Shown: positions 29,770 to 39,144, counted from the first letter of the stretch. The stretch is 64,000 bases of DNA from Flavobacterium proteolyticum (GCF_015223105.1 NZ_JADFTZ010000005.1:62001-126000); one strand, 5' to 3'. Notes: generated by a model from the letters alone, not told the origin. Translations and numbers: made by a program.

Positions 29770-29951
29770 ATATTATTTTAAATTGGGTGCAAAGGTACGC
29801 TTTATAAATCAGATTAACTAATTTGTTACTAATTGATTTTCAATTTGTTATGTTTTTAGTCTTTTTCACAGATTTTATAAAAAATGTTTTATAGTTAAAT
29901 TTGGGATAAAAAAATTGCAAAATGAAGTACTTTTGTAAGAAATGATATAAG

Positions 29952-30566
29952 ATGTTTGAACTGTTAGATATTATCGGAACTTTAGTATTTGCTATTTCGG
30001 GTGCATTGACTGCTATTTACAAGAAATTAGATTTGTTTGGTGTGTATTGTATTGCTTTTGTAACGGCTTTAGGAGGCGGAACAGTTCGCGATGTCATGAT
30101 AGGAAGAACTCCAGTAGGATGGATGTTAGATATCGATTATGTTTACATTATTACCCTTGGATTTTTTCTTTCAGTTGTTTTCAATCGCTATTTAGAGCAT
30201 TTGCGTATCTCGATGTTCTTATTTGATACGATTGGATTAGGGGTTTTTACCTTAATTGGATTAGAAAAAGGTATTGAATACGGATTAAGTTCAGTTATTT
30301 GTGTGATTTTAGGAACTTTAACGGCTACTTTTGGAGGTGTAATTCGCGATATTTTATGTAATGAAATTCCGGTTTTATTTCGTAAGGAAATTTATGCAAC
30401 GCTTTGTATTGCAGGAGGTATTTTGTTTTTTATACTACAAGAATTACAAATGCAAGGTGAAGTTATTTCACTAACAGTTGCCATTTTCATCATTACATTC
30501 CGATTAATTGCTTTTAAATACAATTGGAGTTTACCTATCGGTTCTGTTTTTGTAAAAAAAGAATAA
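29952..30566 (+). CDS. trimeric intracellular cation channel (UPF0126/TRIC) family protein
   Basis: A 204-aa membrane protein with seven predicted helices. It is built as two inverted TRIC repeats, each with a glycine-rich kink: [16 protein letters not shown] (about 39-54) and [16 protein letters not shown] (about 123-138). Prokaryotic TRIC homologues conduct monovalent cations. A -7 box TACTTTTG lies 17 bases upstream of the start. The 3' end overlaps rdgB on the other strand by 32 bases, so SVFVKKE here and LFLQKQNR of RdgB share DNA. Confidence 0.92.
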   Translation: MFELLDIIGTLVFAISGALTAIYKKLDLFGVYCIAFVTALGGGTVRDVMIGRTPVGWMLDIDYVYIITLGFFLSVVFNRYLEHLRISMFLFDTIGLGVFTLIGLEKGIEYGLSSVICVILGTLTATFGGVIRDILCNEIPVLFRKEIYATLCIAGGILFFILQELQMQGEVISLTVAIFIITFRLIAFKYNWSLPIGSVFVKKE

Positions 30567-31116
30567 GTTCTTTTACGGCAATTCCTCTGTGGCTAATGGT
30601 TGATTTTTCTTCCATGCTTAATTCAGCAAAGGTTTTGTTATAGCCATCAGCAACAAAAATAGGGTCGTAGCCAAAACCGTTTGTACCTATTTTTTCATCG
30701 ATGATTTTTCCGTTGATGATTCCTGTGAATAAGTTTTGTTTTCCGTTTAGATTTAACGCGATTACTGTTTTAAAATTAGCTTTTCGATTCGATTTATCTT
30801 TTAATTCATCTAAAAGTTTATCCATATTATCGTTGGCATCTTTTTGTTCGCCTGCATAACGAGCAGAATACACTCCAGGAGCACCATTTAAAGCATAAAC
30901 TTCTAAACCAGTGTCATCTGCAAAACAATCGTAACCATATTTCTCGGTAACGTAATTTGCTTTTAAAATAGCATTTCCTTCAATGGTATCAGCGGTTTCT
31001 GGAATATCTTCTGTACATCCAATTTCTTCTAAACTAAGAATTTGAATAGAATTTGAAACTAAAGCCTGAATTTCCTGAATTTTATTTTTGTTGTTGGATG
31101 CGAATACGAGTTTCAT
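30535..31116 (-). CDS. rdgB: dITP/XTP pyrophosphatase
   Basis: Non-canonical purine nucleoside triphosphatase that removes dITP and XTP from the nucleotide pool. It has 193 aa from [16 protein letters not shown] (ATG at 31116). Motifs: FASNNKNK (triphosphate site), FADDTGLEV (catalytic Asp), [11 protein letters not shown] and [10 protein letters not shown]. The frame is open a further 42 codons, but this would run through the small-RNA candidate and is not plausible. A TATCTTTG box lies about 20 bases upstream. The 3' end overlaps the TRIC gene by 32 bases. Confidence 0.95.
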   Translation of the reverse strand: MKLVFASNNKNKIQEIQALVSNSIQILSLEEIGCTEDIPETADTIEGNAILKANYVTEKYGYDCFADDTGLEVYALNGAPGVYSARYAGEQKDANDNMDKLLDELKDKSNRKANFKTVIALNLNGKQNLFTGIINGKIIDEKIGTNGFGYDPIFVADGYNKTFAELSMEEKSTISHRGIAVKELILFLQKQNR

Positions 31117-31156
31117 GAAAAATGATTTAAAAAAACAAAGATACGAAATGTATAAA

Positions 31157-31223
31157 AAGCAAAAAGTCGAGGTGGAGCCCCCGACTTTTAAGGTGAACGT
31201 GTAACCACATTTCTGTGTCGTTC
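31157..31223 (-). ncRNA. candidate small structured RNA upstream of rdgB
   Basis: On the minus strand a consensus promoter is followed by about 65 nt that fold into two hairpins. The first has outer pairs GAACG/CGTTC enclosing CACA-GAAA-TGTG, closed by a GNRA tetraloop. The second has an 11-bp stem (AAAAGTCGGGG with CCTCGACTTTT, one G-U) and ends in a T run (31189-31157). rdgB has its own -7 box beyond this terminator, so the RNA is probably an independent transcript. The G+C content is well above that of the surroundings. I do not recognise the family. An attenuator for rdgB is the alternative. Confidence 0.55.
31162..31189 (-). terminator. terminator of the small-RNA candidate
   Basis: 11-bp stem with a 6-base loop, followed by five T on the minus strand. 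Confidence 0.75.
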
Positions 31224-31227
31224 GGTG

Positions 31228-31257
31228 CAAAGGTAATTGCATTTATTGATTTACCAA
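31228..31257 (-). promoter_or_regulatory. promoter of the small-RNA candidate
   Basis: TTG (31257-31255), a 19-base spacer and TACCTTTG (31235-31228) on the minus strand: the best match in this window to the full Bacteroidetes TTG-N19-TAnnTTTG consensus. Confidence 0.65.
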
Positions 31258-31329
31258 GCTTATTTGAATTTTTATTTTATCAGTGAATTTTTTTAGGCTT
31301 AAAATTTATAATAAAAACTTTTTTCTTTA

Positions 31330-31337
31330 TACTTTTG
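31330..31337 (+). promoter_or_regulatory. -7 box of the alpha-oxoamine synthase gene
   Basis: TACTTTTG, 27 bases before the ATG at 31365. Confidence 0.5.
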
Positions 31338-31364
31338 CTTCGTTTTTAACACCTATTATATATC

Positions 31365-32624
31365 ATGGTAAAAGATTTATTCGAAAGAATTCAAAACAAT
31401 AAAGGTCCGTTAGGAAAATGGGCTTCACAAGCAGAAGGATATTATGTATTTCCTAAATTAGAAGGAGAATTGGGTCCAAGAATGAAATTTCATGGAAAAG
31501 ATATTTTAAATTGGAGTTTGAATGATTATTTAGGTTTAGCAAATCATCCAGAAGTTCGTAAAGCAGATGCTGATGCGGCAGTTCAATATGGAGCAGCTTA
31601 CCCAATGGGAGCTCGTATGATGAGTGGTCATACTAAATATCACGAACAATTAGAAAATGAATTAGCTGCTTTTGTAATGAAAGAATCAGCTTATTTATTA
31701 AACTTTGGTTACCAAGGAATGGTGTCTATTATTGATGCTTTAGTAACTAAAAACGATATCATTGTATACGATGTAGATTCTCATGCTTGTATTATTGATG
31801 GTGTACGTTTACACATGGGAAAACGTTTCACTTACAAGCACAATGATTTAGAAAGTATGGAGAAAAACCTGCAACGTGCTACTAAAATGGCTACAGAAAC
31901 AGGAGGTGGAATCTTATTCATTACTGAAGGTGTTTTCGGAATGCGAGGACAACAAGGTAAATTGAAAGAAATTGTAGCAATGAAAGAAAAATACAATTTC
32001 CGTTTGTTAGTTGACGATGCACATGGTTTTGGTACATTAGGAAAAACAGGCGCTGGAGCAGGAGAAGAGCAAGGTTGTCAAGATGGAATTGATGTGTATT
32101 TTTCAACTTTTGCAAAATCAATGGCTAACATTGGGGCATTCGTTGCAGCAGATAAAGATGTTATCGATTATTTAAAATACAACTTACGTTCTCAAATGTT
32201 TGCTAAAGCATTACCAATGATTCAAACTATTGGTTCTTTAAAACGTTTAGAGTTATTGCGTAATTCATCTTCTATTAAAGATAAATTATGGGTAAACGTA
32301 AATGCATTACAAAACGGATTAAAAGAAAGAGGATTCAATATTGGTGATACAAATACTTGTATTACACCAGTATATTTAGAAGGTTCTATTCCAGAAGCGA
32401 TGGTTATGGTAAATGACTTACGTGAAAACTACGGAATTTTCCTTTCTATTGTTGTATATCCTGTAATTCCAAAAGGGATTATCTTATTAAGAATGATTCC
32501 TACTGCTTCACATACTTTAGAAGATATTGCTGAAACTTTAGCAGCTTTTGAAGCTATTCGTGAAAAATTAGTAAACGGAACGTATGCTAAAATTGCAGAA
32601 GCAAACGTTCAAAATGTAGAGTAA
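31365..32624 (+). CDS. alpha-oxoamine synthase (candidate cysteate/serine acyltransferase)
   Basis: A 419-aa PLP enzyme of the BioF/Kbl/serine palmitoyltransferase fold. PLP lysine in STFAKSMAN (Lys251); DDAHGFG binds the cofactor ring; SHACIIDG is the usual His region. The segment GARMMSGHTKYHEQLE replaces the GSRFLNGT text that I recall from serine palmitoyltransferases of sphingolipid-making Bacteroidetes. In Flavobacterium johnsoniae an enzyme of this family makes capnine from cysteate for sulfonolipids and gliding. I infer a long-chain base synthase, with cysteate more likely than serine. Glycine C-acetyltransferase is the common database label. It is followed by a strong terminator. Confidence 0.8.
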   Translation: MVKDLFERIQNNKGPLGKWASQAEGYYVFPKLEGELGPRMKFHGKDILNWSLNDYLGLANHPEVRKADADAAVQYGAAYPMGARMMSGHTKYHEQLENELAAFVMKESAYLLNFGYQGMVSIIDALVTKNDIIVYDVDSHACIIDGVRLHMGKRFTYKHNDLESMEKNLQRATKMATETGGGILFITEGVFGMRGQQGKLKEIVAMKEKYNFRLLVDDAHGFGTLGKTGAGAGEEQGCQDGIDVYFSTFAKSMANIGAFVAADKDVIDYLKYNLRSQMFAKALPMIQTIGSLKRLELLRNSSSIKDKLWVNVNALQNGLKERGFNIGDTNTCITPVYLEGSIPEAMVMVNDLRENYGIFLSIVVYPVIPKGIILLRMIPTASHTLEDIAETLAAFEAIREKLVNGTYAKIAEANVQNVE

Positions 32625-32643
32625 GCTTTTATAAATACATATA

Positions 32644-32674
32644 AAAAAAGGGATTCAATTTGAATCCCTTTTTT
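32644..32674. terminator. bidirectional terminator
   Basis: 15-bp perfect stem AAAAAAGGGATTCAA/TTGAATCCCTTTTTT between convergent genes. Confidence 0.9.
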
Positions 32675-32677
32675 GTT

Positions 32678-33799
32678 TTATAATAATTCCTTTTTATATG
32701 TTCTTCTTCTCTTATTGATTTTAGAATTAAAATGTTTCCATAAATTATGAATGGCATGATTTTCTTCTAATTCGGGAGTTCTGATGCAAGTTTCAATGCC
32801 TTTTGCATGACACACTTTATAATATTCATCAAAAACAATAGCGGTAACACCTTTACTTTGGTATTCAGGTGTAACTCCAATTAAATAGAAAACAACTTCT
32901 TTTGAATTTTTACGCGCTTGTAACAAATGATAAAAACCAAAAGGGAAAAGTTTTCCGTTTGCTTTTTTAAGTGCTTGAGCAAATCCAGGCATTACAATTG
33001 CAAATGCAACCATATTGTCATCCTTATCCATTATGAATTTAATAAATTCGGGATTGATGAAACCAATATATTTCTTTTTGAAATATTCTTTTTGGATATC
33101 ATTGATTGGTACAAATGATTGCAGTTTAGAATAAGTTTCGTTAAACAAATCAAACATTTTATCCACATAAGGCATAATGTCTTTTGTTTTTGTGAAATTT
33201 AAGCAACGTAATTCATATCTTTTTTTAATTAATTCGCTGGCTTTTTGAAAAGGTTCAGGATTAATACCTTTGAAAGAAAAGTCACTTTCAATGTACTCCT
33301 TTTCTTTAACCAATCCGAGTTGTTCAAAGTGAGTTATATAATATGGTAAACTATACCAAGTAATCATGTTTCCCAATTGGTCAAAACCTTCAGATAATAT
33401 ACCAACTTTATCTAGGTTAGAGAAACCCATTGGACCTTCCATGTGATCCATATTGTGTTTTCTGCCTAATTCTTCTACTTTATTTAAAAGCACTTTCGTT
33501 ACTTCGATATCATCAATAACATCAAACCAACCAAAACGAACTTTTCTTTTTTCTAATAAATTTACTTCTTCCCAATTAATTATGGCTGCAATTTTACCTA
33601 CAATTTTATTGTCTTTATAAGCCAAATAAAAATGAGCTTCAGCGGTTTTTAAAGCTGGATTTTTTGTCTTATCAAAAGTTTCTAATTCTTCAGCAATAAT
33701 TGGTGGAATCCAATAAGGGTTGTTTTTATATAATTCGAAAGAAAACATAACGTAATCTTTCATTTCTTTTTTGGTAAGGGCTTCTTTAATTGTTATCAT
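32678..33799 (-). CDS. GNAT-like protein of unknown substrate
   Basis: A 373-aa soluble protein. The text YKNNPYWIPPIIAEE near residue 25, AHFYLAYKDNKIVGKIAAIIN near 58 and EGPMGFSNLDKVG near 121 are typical of a Bacteroidetes family with a GNAT acetyltransferase fold. A second GNAT-like half lies at about 250-360 (VVFYLIGVTPEYQSKGVTAIVFDEYY contains the acetyl-CoA loop). Some databases label relatives GTP cyclohydrolase, which I see no support for. It is convergent with the alpha-oxoamine synthase and one base downstream of the outer-membrane protein gene. A role in lipid acylation is only an inference. Confidence 0.75.
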   Translation of the reverse strand: MITIKEALTKKEMKDYVMFSFELYKNNPYWIPPIIAEELETFDKTKNPALKTAEAHFYLAYKDNKIVGKIAAIINWEEVNLLEKRKVRFGWFDVIDDIEVTKVLLNKVEELGRKHNMDHMEGPMGFSNLDKVGILSEGFDQLGNMITWYSLPYYITHFEQLGLVKEKEYIESDFSFKGINPEPFQKASELIKKRYELRCLNFTKTKDIMPYVDKMFDLFNETYSKLQSFVPINDIQKEYFKKKYIGFINPEFIKFIMDKDDNMVAFAIVMPGFAQALKKANGKLFPFGFYHLLQARKNSKEVVFYLIGVTPEYQSKGVTAIVFDEYYKVCHAKGIETCIRTPELEENHAIHNLWKHFNSKINKRRRTYKKELL

Positions 33800-33800
33800 T

Positions 33801-34769
33801 TTATTCTACTGCATCTTTTCTTTTCTTCGCTTCTTTTTCACCTTTTTTCTTCATTTTTTTGTCGGTTTTAGTTTCTGTGCCAGGTTTTGCCATTTGAACT
33901 TCTTCATACTGATCTGCAAAACGCCATGAAAAACCAATTCCAGCATTTAAAAGTCCTGGAGTATCCTTAAGGTTTTTACCAATTGAAGCGTCCACTTGCA
34001 TGTGTTTGTCAAACAAAAAGGCAGCTCCAATTCTGAAAACACCATCGCTGTAATAATCACCCATATAGCCTTGATTTTCAATAAATCCCGACCATTGAGC
34101 ATTAAATCCTCTAGTTAATGTAAGGATATAGTTAATACTAGCGAAATCAGTTCCTATTTTATCGTAAGTTAAGTTTGTCACCAAAACCCATCTTCCTCCA
34201 AAATGATTTTGAGCAATTGCTGTTACTTTTGGACTAAAGCTAGGCTCTTTTATATCTGCCGGAGCATAATTAAAAGGAGTATCACCCACATTGAAATTTG
34301 CTCCAGCATACATTGAAAAAGCCGGAATAAATTGTCTCCATTTGAATTTTTTGTTGGCTTTCCAACTGTAGATGTTCTCTTTTTCTACATAATTTTTAAA
34401 GGGATCGTAAATTAAATATTTCGCTCCTAATGTCAATTGTTTGAAACCATTTCTTTTCTCTTCAAAATTACCAACGGTAAGTTTGTCGTTTTGATATTGA
34501 ATATCTGCAATAACCTCTAATTCTTCTTTCCAAACACCATAGCGAATGGCTAATTCTCCGATAAATCCTTTTGCTTGATATCCTAAAAGATCGTGATCTT
34601 CTGAAACATAAGTTACGCCCGTTTCGGTTTGAATGATTTTTTTACCAACAGCATAAGCCATCATCGATTTTCCTGGACGATTAGAATTAATTTCATCCGT
34701 AAATTGGCCAAATGTAATTTGTGAAGTAATCCCGAAGATTAAAATAAAAAGTGCTTGAATTGATTTCAT
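33801..34769 (-). CDS. outer-membrane transporter-like protein (MetA-type barrel)
   Basis: A 322-aa protein with a signal peptide ending ITFGQ. The mature part (about 25-290) is a series of amphipathic beta strands ending in GIGFSWRF, which fits a small outer-membrane barrel of the Phenol_MetA_deg type. The phrase SNRPGKSMMAYAVGKKIIQTETG, with NRPG then E-T, is typical of that family. The C-terminal 30 residues are a Lys-rich tail. The substrate is unknown. It starts the two-gene unit with the GNAT-like gene; a -7 box TATTTTTG lies about 18 bases upstream. Confidence 0.8.
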   Translation of the reverse strand: MKSIQALFILIFGITSQITFGQFTDEINSNRPGKSMMAYAVGKKIIQTETGVTYVSEDHDLLGYQAKGFIGELAIRYGVWKEELEVIADIQYQNDKLTVGNFEEKRNGFKQLTLGAKYLIYDPFKNYVEKENIYSWKANKKFKWRQFIPAFSMYAGANFNVGDTPFNYAPADIKEPSFSPKVTAIAQNHFGGRWVLVTNLTYDKIGTDFASINYILTLTRGFNAQWSGFIENQGYMGDYYSDGVFRIGAAFLFDKHMQVDASIGKNLKDTPGLLNAGIGFSWRFADQYEEVQMAKPGTETKTDKKMKKKGEKEAKKRKDAVE

Positions 34770-34876
34770 AAAAAAAGATTTATCTCCAAAAATAGTTATT
34801 TTATCATAATTTTATGAAACAATTTTGAAGTTTTCCCAACCAATATCTGTATTTTTGAATTTTAAATTTTATTAGC

Positions 34877-35131
34877 ATGGAAATGGCTTCTCTTACAGGA
34901 ACAATAAAGGTTATATTTTATATTATACTCTTTTATTATTTGTTTAAGTTTTTAATGCGAATTTTTGCTCCAATTTTAATGCAAAAGGCAGTAAATAAAA
35001 TGCAAGAACAAATGCAGGAACAGTACAGACAACAACAAGAACAACAAAATAGAACTTCTCAAGCAAGTGCTCCAGCCCCAAAACCAAAAAAAGAAGTGGG
35101 TGAATACATTGATTACGAAGAAGTGAAATAA
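34877..35131 (+). CDS. small DUF4834-type membrane protein
   Basis: An 84-aa protein with one N-terminal membrane helix (about 8-30, VIFYIILFYYLFKFLMRIF). A Gln/Glu-rich helix follows (MQEQMQEQYRQQQEQQ), then a short conserved C-terminal tail GEYIDYEEVK. This matches DUF4834, a family known to me only from Bacteroidetes. It lies 90 bases upstream of the YfhO gene on the same strand and may be co-transcribed. A -7 box TATTTTTG lies 19 bases before the start. Function unknown. Confidence 0.85.
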   Translation: MEMASLTGTIKVIFYIILFYYLFKFLMRIFAPILMQKAVNKMQEQMQEQYRQQQEQQNRTSQASAPAPKPKKEVGEYIDYEEVK

Positions 35132-35221
35132 TTGTTAGTTTAACAAGATTACTCCCAAGGATATTTTAACAATATCCTTTTTTTAATTACTTTAGCGCCT
35201 TATATTCATTATTTACTACAC

Positions 35222-37717
35222 ATGAAAAATATCAAAGCATTATATCCTCATTTATTGGTTTTAGTAGGGTTTATTTTGGTTTCCCTAATTTATTTTTATC
35301 CAGTTTTACAAGGAAATAAAATTTTTCAATCCGATATCGTGCAATATACCGGAATGGCCAAAGAACAAAATGACTTTAGAAATGAAACAGGAGAAGAACC
35401 TTATTGGACGAATAGTGCTTTTGGAGGAATGCCAACGTATCAATTAGGTGCTAAATATCCAAATGATGTTATTGGAATGGTAGATGATGGGTTACGATTT
35501 TTACCTCGTCCAGCGGATTATTTATTTCTATATTTCTTAGGGTTTTACGTGTTGTTGATGGTGTTAAAGGTAGACCCATTAAAAGCATTTTTCGGAGCGT
35601 TAGCCTTTGGATTTTCAACGTATTTGATTATTATTTTAGGAGTTGGACACAATGCTAAAGCACACGCCATCGCTTATATGCCAATGGTAGTTGCAGGAGT
35701 TTTATTGGTTTTCCAACGAAAATATATAATTGGAGGTTTGCTTACTATGGTCGCAGCAGCATTAGAAATTAATGCGAATCACTTCCAAATGACGTATTAC
35801 TTATTACTCTTATTAGCGATAATTGGAGTGTATTATGTAGTAATTGCAATTAAGAATAAGGAATTTAAAGAATTAGGAAAAATTATTGGAGTATTTGCCA
35901 TTGCTGGGATTTTAGCTATCGGAGCCAATGCTACTAATTTAATGGCAACTTCAGAATATGCAAATCACAGTATCCGTGGGAAAAGCGAATTAACTTTTAA
36001 CGCCGATGGTTCCAAAAACACCGAAGATTCATCCATGAAGTATGAATACATAACAGAATATAGTTATGGTGTTACTGAAAGTTTTAACTTAATTGCACCA
36101 CGTCTTTTTGGAGGAGGAAATGGTGAAGAATTAGATGAAAAATCTGCATTATACGAGTTTCTTTTAAATTATGGTGCTACACCACCAGAAGCCTTACAAA
36201 CGGTTCAATATTACGGGAAAACATATTGGGGAGAACAACCTATTGTAGAAGCACCAGCTTACATTGGAGCAATTGTATTCTTCTTAGCGGTTTTAGGATT
36301 GTATCACGATAAGCGAAAAGTAAAATATTTATTCTTAGCTGGAGCCATTCTTTCTTTATTGCTTTCATGGGGTAAAAATTTTGATGCTTTGACGAGATTT
36401 TTTGTTGATTTCGTGCCTTTGTATGATAAATTCCGTGCGGTTTCTTCTATTCAGGTAGTGTTGGAGTTATGTTTTCCAGTATTAGCCATTATGGGACTTC
36501 AATCTTTTTTTACTTCGGAAAAAGAAGCACAATGGACAAGTTTATGGAAAGCTGCTGCTACTAGTTTAGGATTAGTAGTTGTATTATACTTAGCAAAAGG
36601 ATTCTTTAATTTCTCGGCTCCAATTGACCAACAATTGATGCAAATGTTTGGTGAAAGTCAAGATAAATCATTCGGAATCAATTTTATAAACGCTTTAAAA
36701 GAAGATAGAATGAATTTCTATACTAGCGATTTAATGCGTTCAGGTTTATTCATGTTAGCAGTAGCGGTTATTTTATGGTTGTATATCCAAAACAAATTGG
36801 CACAAACTACTGCTGTTGTATTGGTTGGATTCTTTATGGTTTCTGATTTATTTATGGTCGATAAACGTTATTTAAATAACAATCCAAGTCAATTTAGAAG
36901 CGCACGCGAAGTAGATATGCCTTTTGAACCAACAGATGCAGATAAACATATTTTACAAGATACATCAAATTACAGAGTGTACGAAATTCAAGGAAGATTA
37001 CAAGGAAGAACGTCATATTTCCATAAAGCCGTTGGTGGTTACAGTGCGGTTCGTCCAAGAAGAGTCGACCAACTATTTGAGTACAACATTGAGAAAAATA
37101 TTTCACAATTAGCAAGTTCAATAGATATGCAAACCTATAGTTTTACAAAGAGCAATCCCGTTTTGGATATGTTAAATGTGAAATATGTTATTGTACCAAC
37201 AGGTAATGGCGACGTTCCTGTAGTTAATCCTTTTGCTAATGGAGATGCTTGGTTTGTAGAAAAGATTAAGTTTGTAAGTTCTGCTGACGAAGAAATGAAA
37301 GCTTTGGATATTTTAGATGCCAAAAATGAAGTAGTAATAGTTAATAATGATAAAGGTTTAGTATCCTTACCACTAAATTTCACCAAAGATTCATTAGCTT
37401 CAATTCAATTAACTTCTTATAAACCAAATCATTTGAAATACGTTTCAAATAACAGCAATGAAGGCTTCGCAGTTTTCTCTGAAATGTATTATAAGAATGG
37501 ATGGAAAGCAACGATAGATGGAAAAGAATCTAAAATACATAATGTAAACTACGTTTTAAGAGGGTTAGAAGTCCCAGCAGGTAAACATACCATTGAATTC
37601 AAATTTGAACCAGAAGTGGTAAAAACAGGAAGTACAATTGCTTTAATCAGTTCGATAGCAATGCTTTTATTGATAGGAGCAGGAGTTTATTTTGAGAATA
37701 AGAAAAAGCATAATTAG
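35222..37717 (+). CDS. YfhO-family membrane protein (GT-C-like)
   Basis: An 831-aa inner-membrane protein with about 12-13 helices in its first 550 residues and a large soluble C-terminal domain. The N-terminal loop QSDIVQYTGMAKE and the following SAFGGMPTYQL fit the GT-C glycosyltransferase layout, with acidic residues in the first periplasmic loop. The C-terminal part has YYKNGWKATIDG and GLEVPAGKHTIEFKFEP, typical of YfhO. In Gram-positives YfhO glycosylates lipoteichoic acid; here an envelope glycan is more plausible. It heads a block with a glycosyltransferase and a flippase. Confidence 0.88.
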   Translation: MKNIKALYPHLLVLVGFILVSLIYFYPVLQGNKIFQSDIVQYTGMAKEQNDFRNETGEEPYWTNSAFGGMPTYQLGAKYPNDVIGMVDDGLRFLPRPADYLFLYFLGFYVLLMVLKVDPLKAFFGALAFGFSTYLIIILGVGHNAKAHAIAYMPMVVAGVLLVFQRKYIIGGLLTMVAAALEINANHFQMTYYLLLLLAIIGVYYVVIAIKNKEFKELGKIIGVFAIAGILAIGANATNLMATSEYANHSIRGKSELTFNADGSKNTEDSSMKYEYITEYSYGVTESFNLIAPRLFGGGNGEELDEKSALYEFLLNYGATPPEALQTVQYYGKTYWGEQPIVEAPAYIGAIVFFLAVLGLYHDKRKVKYLFLAGAILSLLLSWGKNFDALTRFFVDFVPLYDKFRAVSSIQVVLELCFPVLAIMGLQSFFTSEKEAQWTSLWKAAATSLGLVVVLYLAKGFFNFSAPIDQQLMQMFGESQDKSFGINFINALKEDRMNFYTSDLMRSGLFMLAVAVILWLYIQNKLAQTTAVVLVGFFMVSDLFMVDKRYLNNNPSQFRSAREVDMPFEPTDADKHILQDTSNYRVYEIQGRLQGRTSYFHKAVGGYSAVRPRRVDQLFEYNIEKNISQLASSIDMQTYSFTKSNPVLDMLNVKYVIVPTGNGDVPVVNPFANGDAWFVEKIKFVSSADEEMKALDILDAKNEVVIVNNDKGLVSLPLNFTKDSLASIQLTSYKPNHLKYVSNNSNEGFAVFSEMYYKNGWKATIDGKESKIHNVNYVLRGLEVPAGKHTIEFKFEPEVVKTGSTIALISSIAMLLLIGAGVYFENKKKHN

Positions 37718-37805
37718 TTTGGAACGTGGAAAACACAGATTTTCTCTGTTTACTATGTTAAGTGAAACGCTTTTCTATAAATTATTAAAGTAGACCTATG
37801 TGTCT

Positions 37806-39122
37806 ATGTGTTTAAAAAATATAAAGTTGCAACCAACCAAAAAAATACTCATTATATCGTATTACTGGCCACCAGCAGGAGGTCCAGGAGTACAGCGTTG
37901 GTTGAAATTTGTCAAATATTTACCCGATTTTAAAATCGAACCTCACGTTTATATTCCCGAAAATCCAACGTATCCTTTGATTGATGAGAAATTAATGCGT
38001 GAAGTTTCAGATAAAGCCATTATCATCAAAAAACCGATTTTTGAACCTTATGGATTGGCTTCGGTTTTTTCAAAAAATAAGACAAAAAAAATCAGTTCCG
38101 GAATTATTCCGAATCAAAAAAAGCAGTCATTTGTAGAAAAAGCAATGCTTTGGATTCGTGGCAACGTTTTTATTCCAGATGCACGAGTATTTTGGGTGAA
38201 ACCTTCGGTTAAATTCTTGAAACAATATCTTCAAGAAAATCAAATCGATACGATAATTACAACGGGTCCACCACATAGTTTGCATTTGATTGGATTACAA
38301 TTAAAAAAAGAACTTAACATTACTTGGTTGGCCGATTTTCGTGATCCATGGACAACTATTGGCTATCACAAACAACTAAAATTAAGTTCTTGGGCAGCCA
38401 AAAAACATAAAGATTTGGAAAAGGAAGTCATGAATACTTGTGATCAGCTTTTAGTGACTTCTCCTACCACAAAAACCGAATTTGAAGCGATTACTTCAAA
38501 ACCAATCGAAGTGATTACAAATGGTTATGATGTGGAAAAAGTGAATAAAAAACCTTTGGATAAAAAATTTACTTTGGCGCACATTGGTTCGTTTTTATCG
38601 GCTAGAAACCCAAGAATTTTGTGGAAAGCTTTAAAAGAATTAACCAAAGAAAATCCCGAATTCAAAAAACAATTCCAATTAAAATTGATAGGTGCGGTGA
38701 GTGCTGAGGTGTTTCAAGCGCTAAAAGAATTTAAGCTGGAGAAATATGTGAATCATTTGGGTTATTTGCCACATGATGAAGCGATAATCGAACAAAGAAG
38801 TTCACAAGTGTTATTGCTTATTGAAATCGATTCAGAAGAAACCAAGTGTATTATTCCTGGAAAATTATTCGAATATATGGTTTCAGAGCGACCAATCATC
38901 GCCATCGGACCAGAACATGCAGATTTTGCCCAAATCATCAAAGAAACAAATACCGGAACATTTTTCAAATACGATGAATTGGAAGCTTTAAAAGTACAAA
39001 TTCTGAACTATTTCGAGCAATATCAACAAAATAATTTAAAAGTATATCCAGTTGGTTTGCAACAGTACAGTAGAAAGTCATTGACAGAAAAATTAGCCAA
39101 ACTTCTGAATTCTAAATTCTAA
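37806..39122 (+). CDS. glycosyltransferase, GT-B fold (family 4-like)
   Basis: A 438-aa cytosolic glycosyltransferase. The N-terminal domain opens with ILIISYYWPPAGGPGVQRW, a phrase of GT4 enzymes in surface-polysaccharide clusters, and the C-terminal domain has NGYDVEK, LAHIGSF and IIPGKLFEYMVSERPIIAIGPE (the nucleotide-sugar loop with conserved Glu). The start is uncertain: ATG at 37806 gives MCLKN; a GTG two codons earlier is also open. The start region overlaps half of a repeat (CTATGTG-type) also seen near 47.9 kb. The stop codon is inside a heptamer array. Confidence 0.85.
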   Translation: MCLKNIKLQPTKKILIISYYWPPAGGPGVQRWLKFVKYLPDFKIEPHVYIPENPTYPLIDEKLMREVSDKAIIIKKPIFEPYGLASVFSKNKTKKISSGIIPNQKKQSFVEKAMLWIRGNVFIPDARVFWVKPSVKFLKQYLQENQIDTIITTGPPHSLHLIGLQLKKELNITWLADFRDPWTTIGYHKQLKLSSWAAKKHKDLEKEVMNTCDQLLVTSPTTKTEFEAITSKPIEVITNGYDVEKVNKKPLDKKFTLAHIGSFLSARNPRILWKALKELTKENPEFKKQFQLKLIGAVSAEVFQALKEFKLEKYVNHLGYLPHDEAIIEQRSSQVLLLIEIDSEETKCIIPGKLFEYMVSERPIIAIGPEHADFAQIIKETNTGTFFKYDELEALKVQILNYFEQYQQNNLKVYPVGLQQYSRKSLTEKLAKLLNSKF

Positions 39123-39142
39123 ATTCTAAATTCAAACTTCAA
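39101..39142 (+). repeat. heptamer array over the glycosyltransferase stop codon
   Basis: Six in-register units: ACTTCTG, AATTCTA three times, AATTCAA and ACTTCAA. The stop codon (39120-39122) lies inside and the flippase ATG follows 2 bases after the array. The words resemble the array at cobB in the same sense orientation. Confidence 0.85.
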
Positions 39143-39144
39143 AC

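Noticed and set aside
31117..31242. N-terminal extension of RdgB through the small-RNA segment
   Set aside because: The extra 42 residues have no RdgB similarity and would cross a terminator. The family start [10 protein letters not shown] is at 31116.
32678..33799. GTP cyclohydrolase label for the 373-aa GNAT-like protein
   Set aside because: No cyclohydrolase zinc or catalytic motif is visible. An acetyl-CoA-loop-like segment supports the GNAT fold instead.
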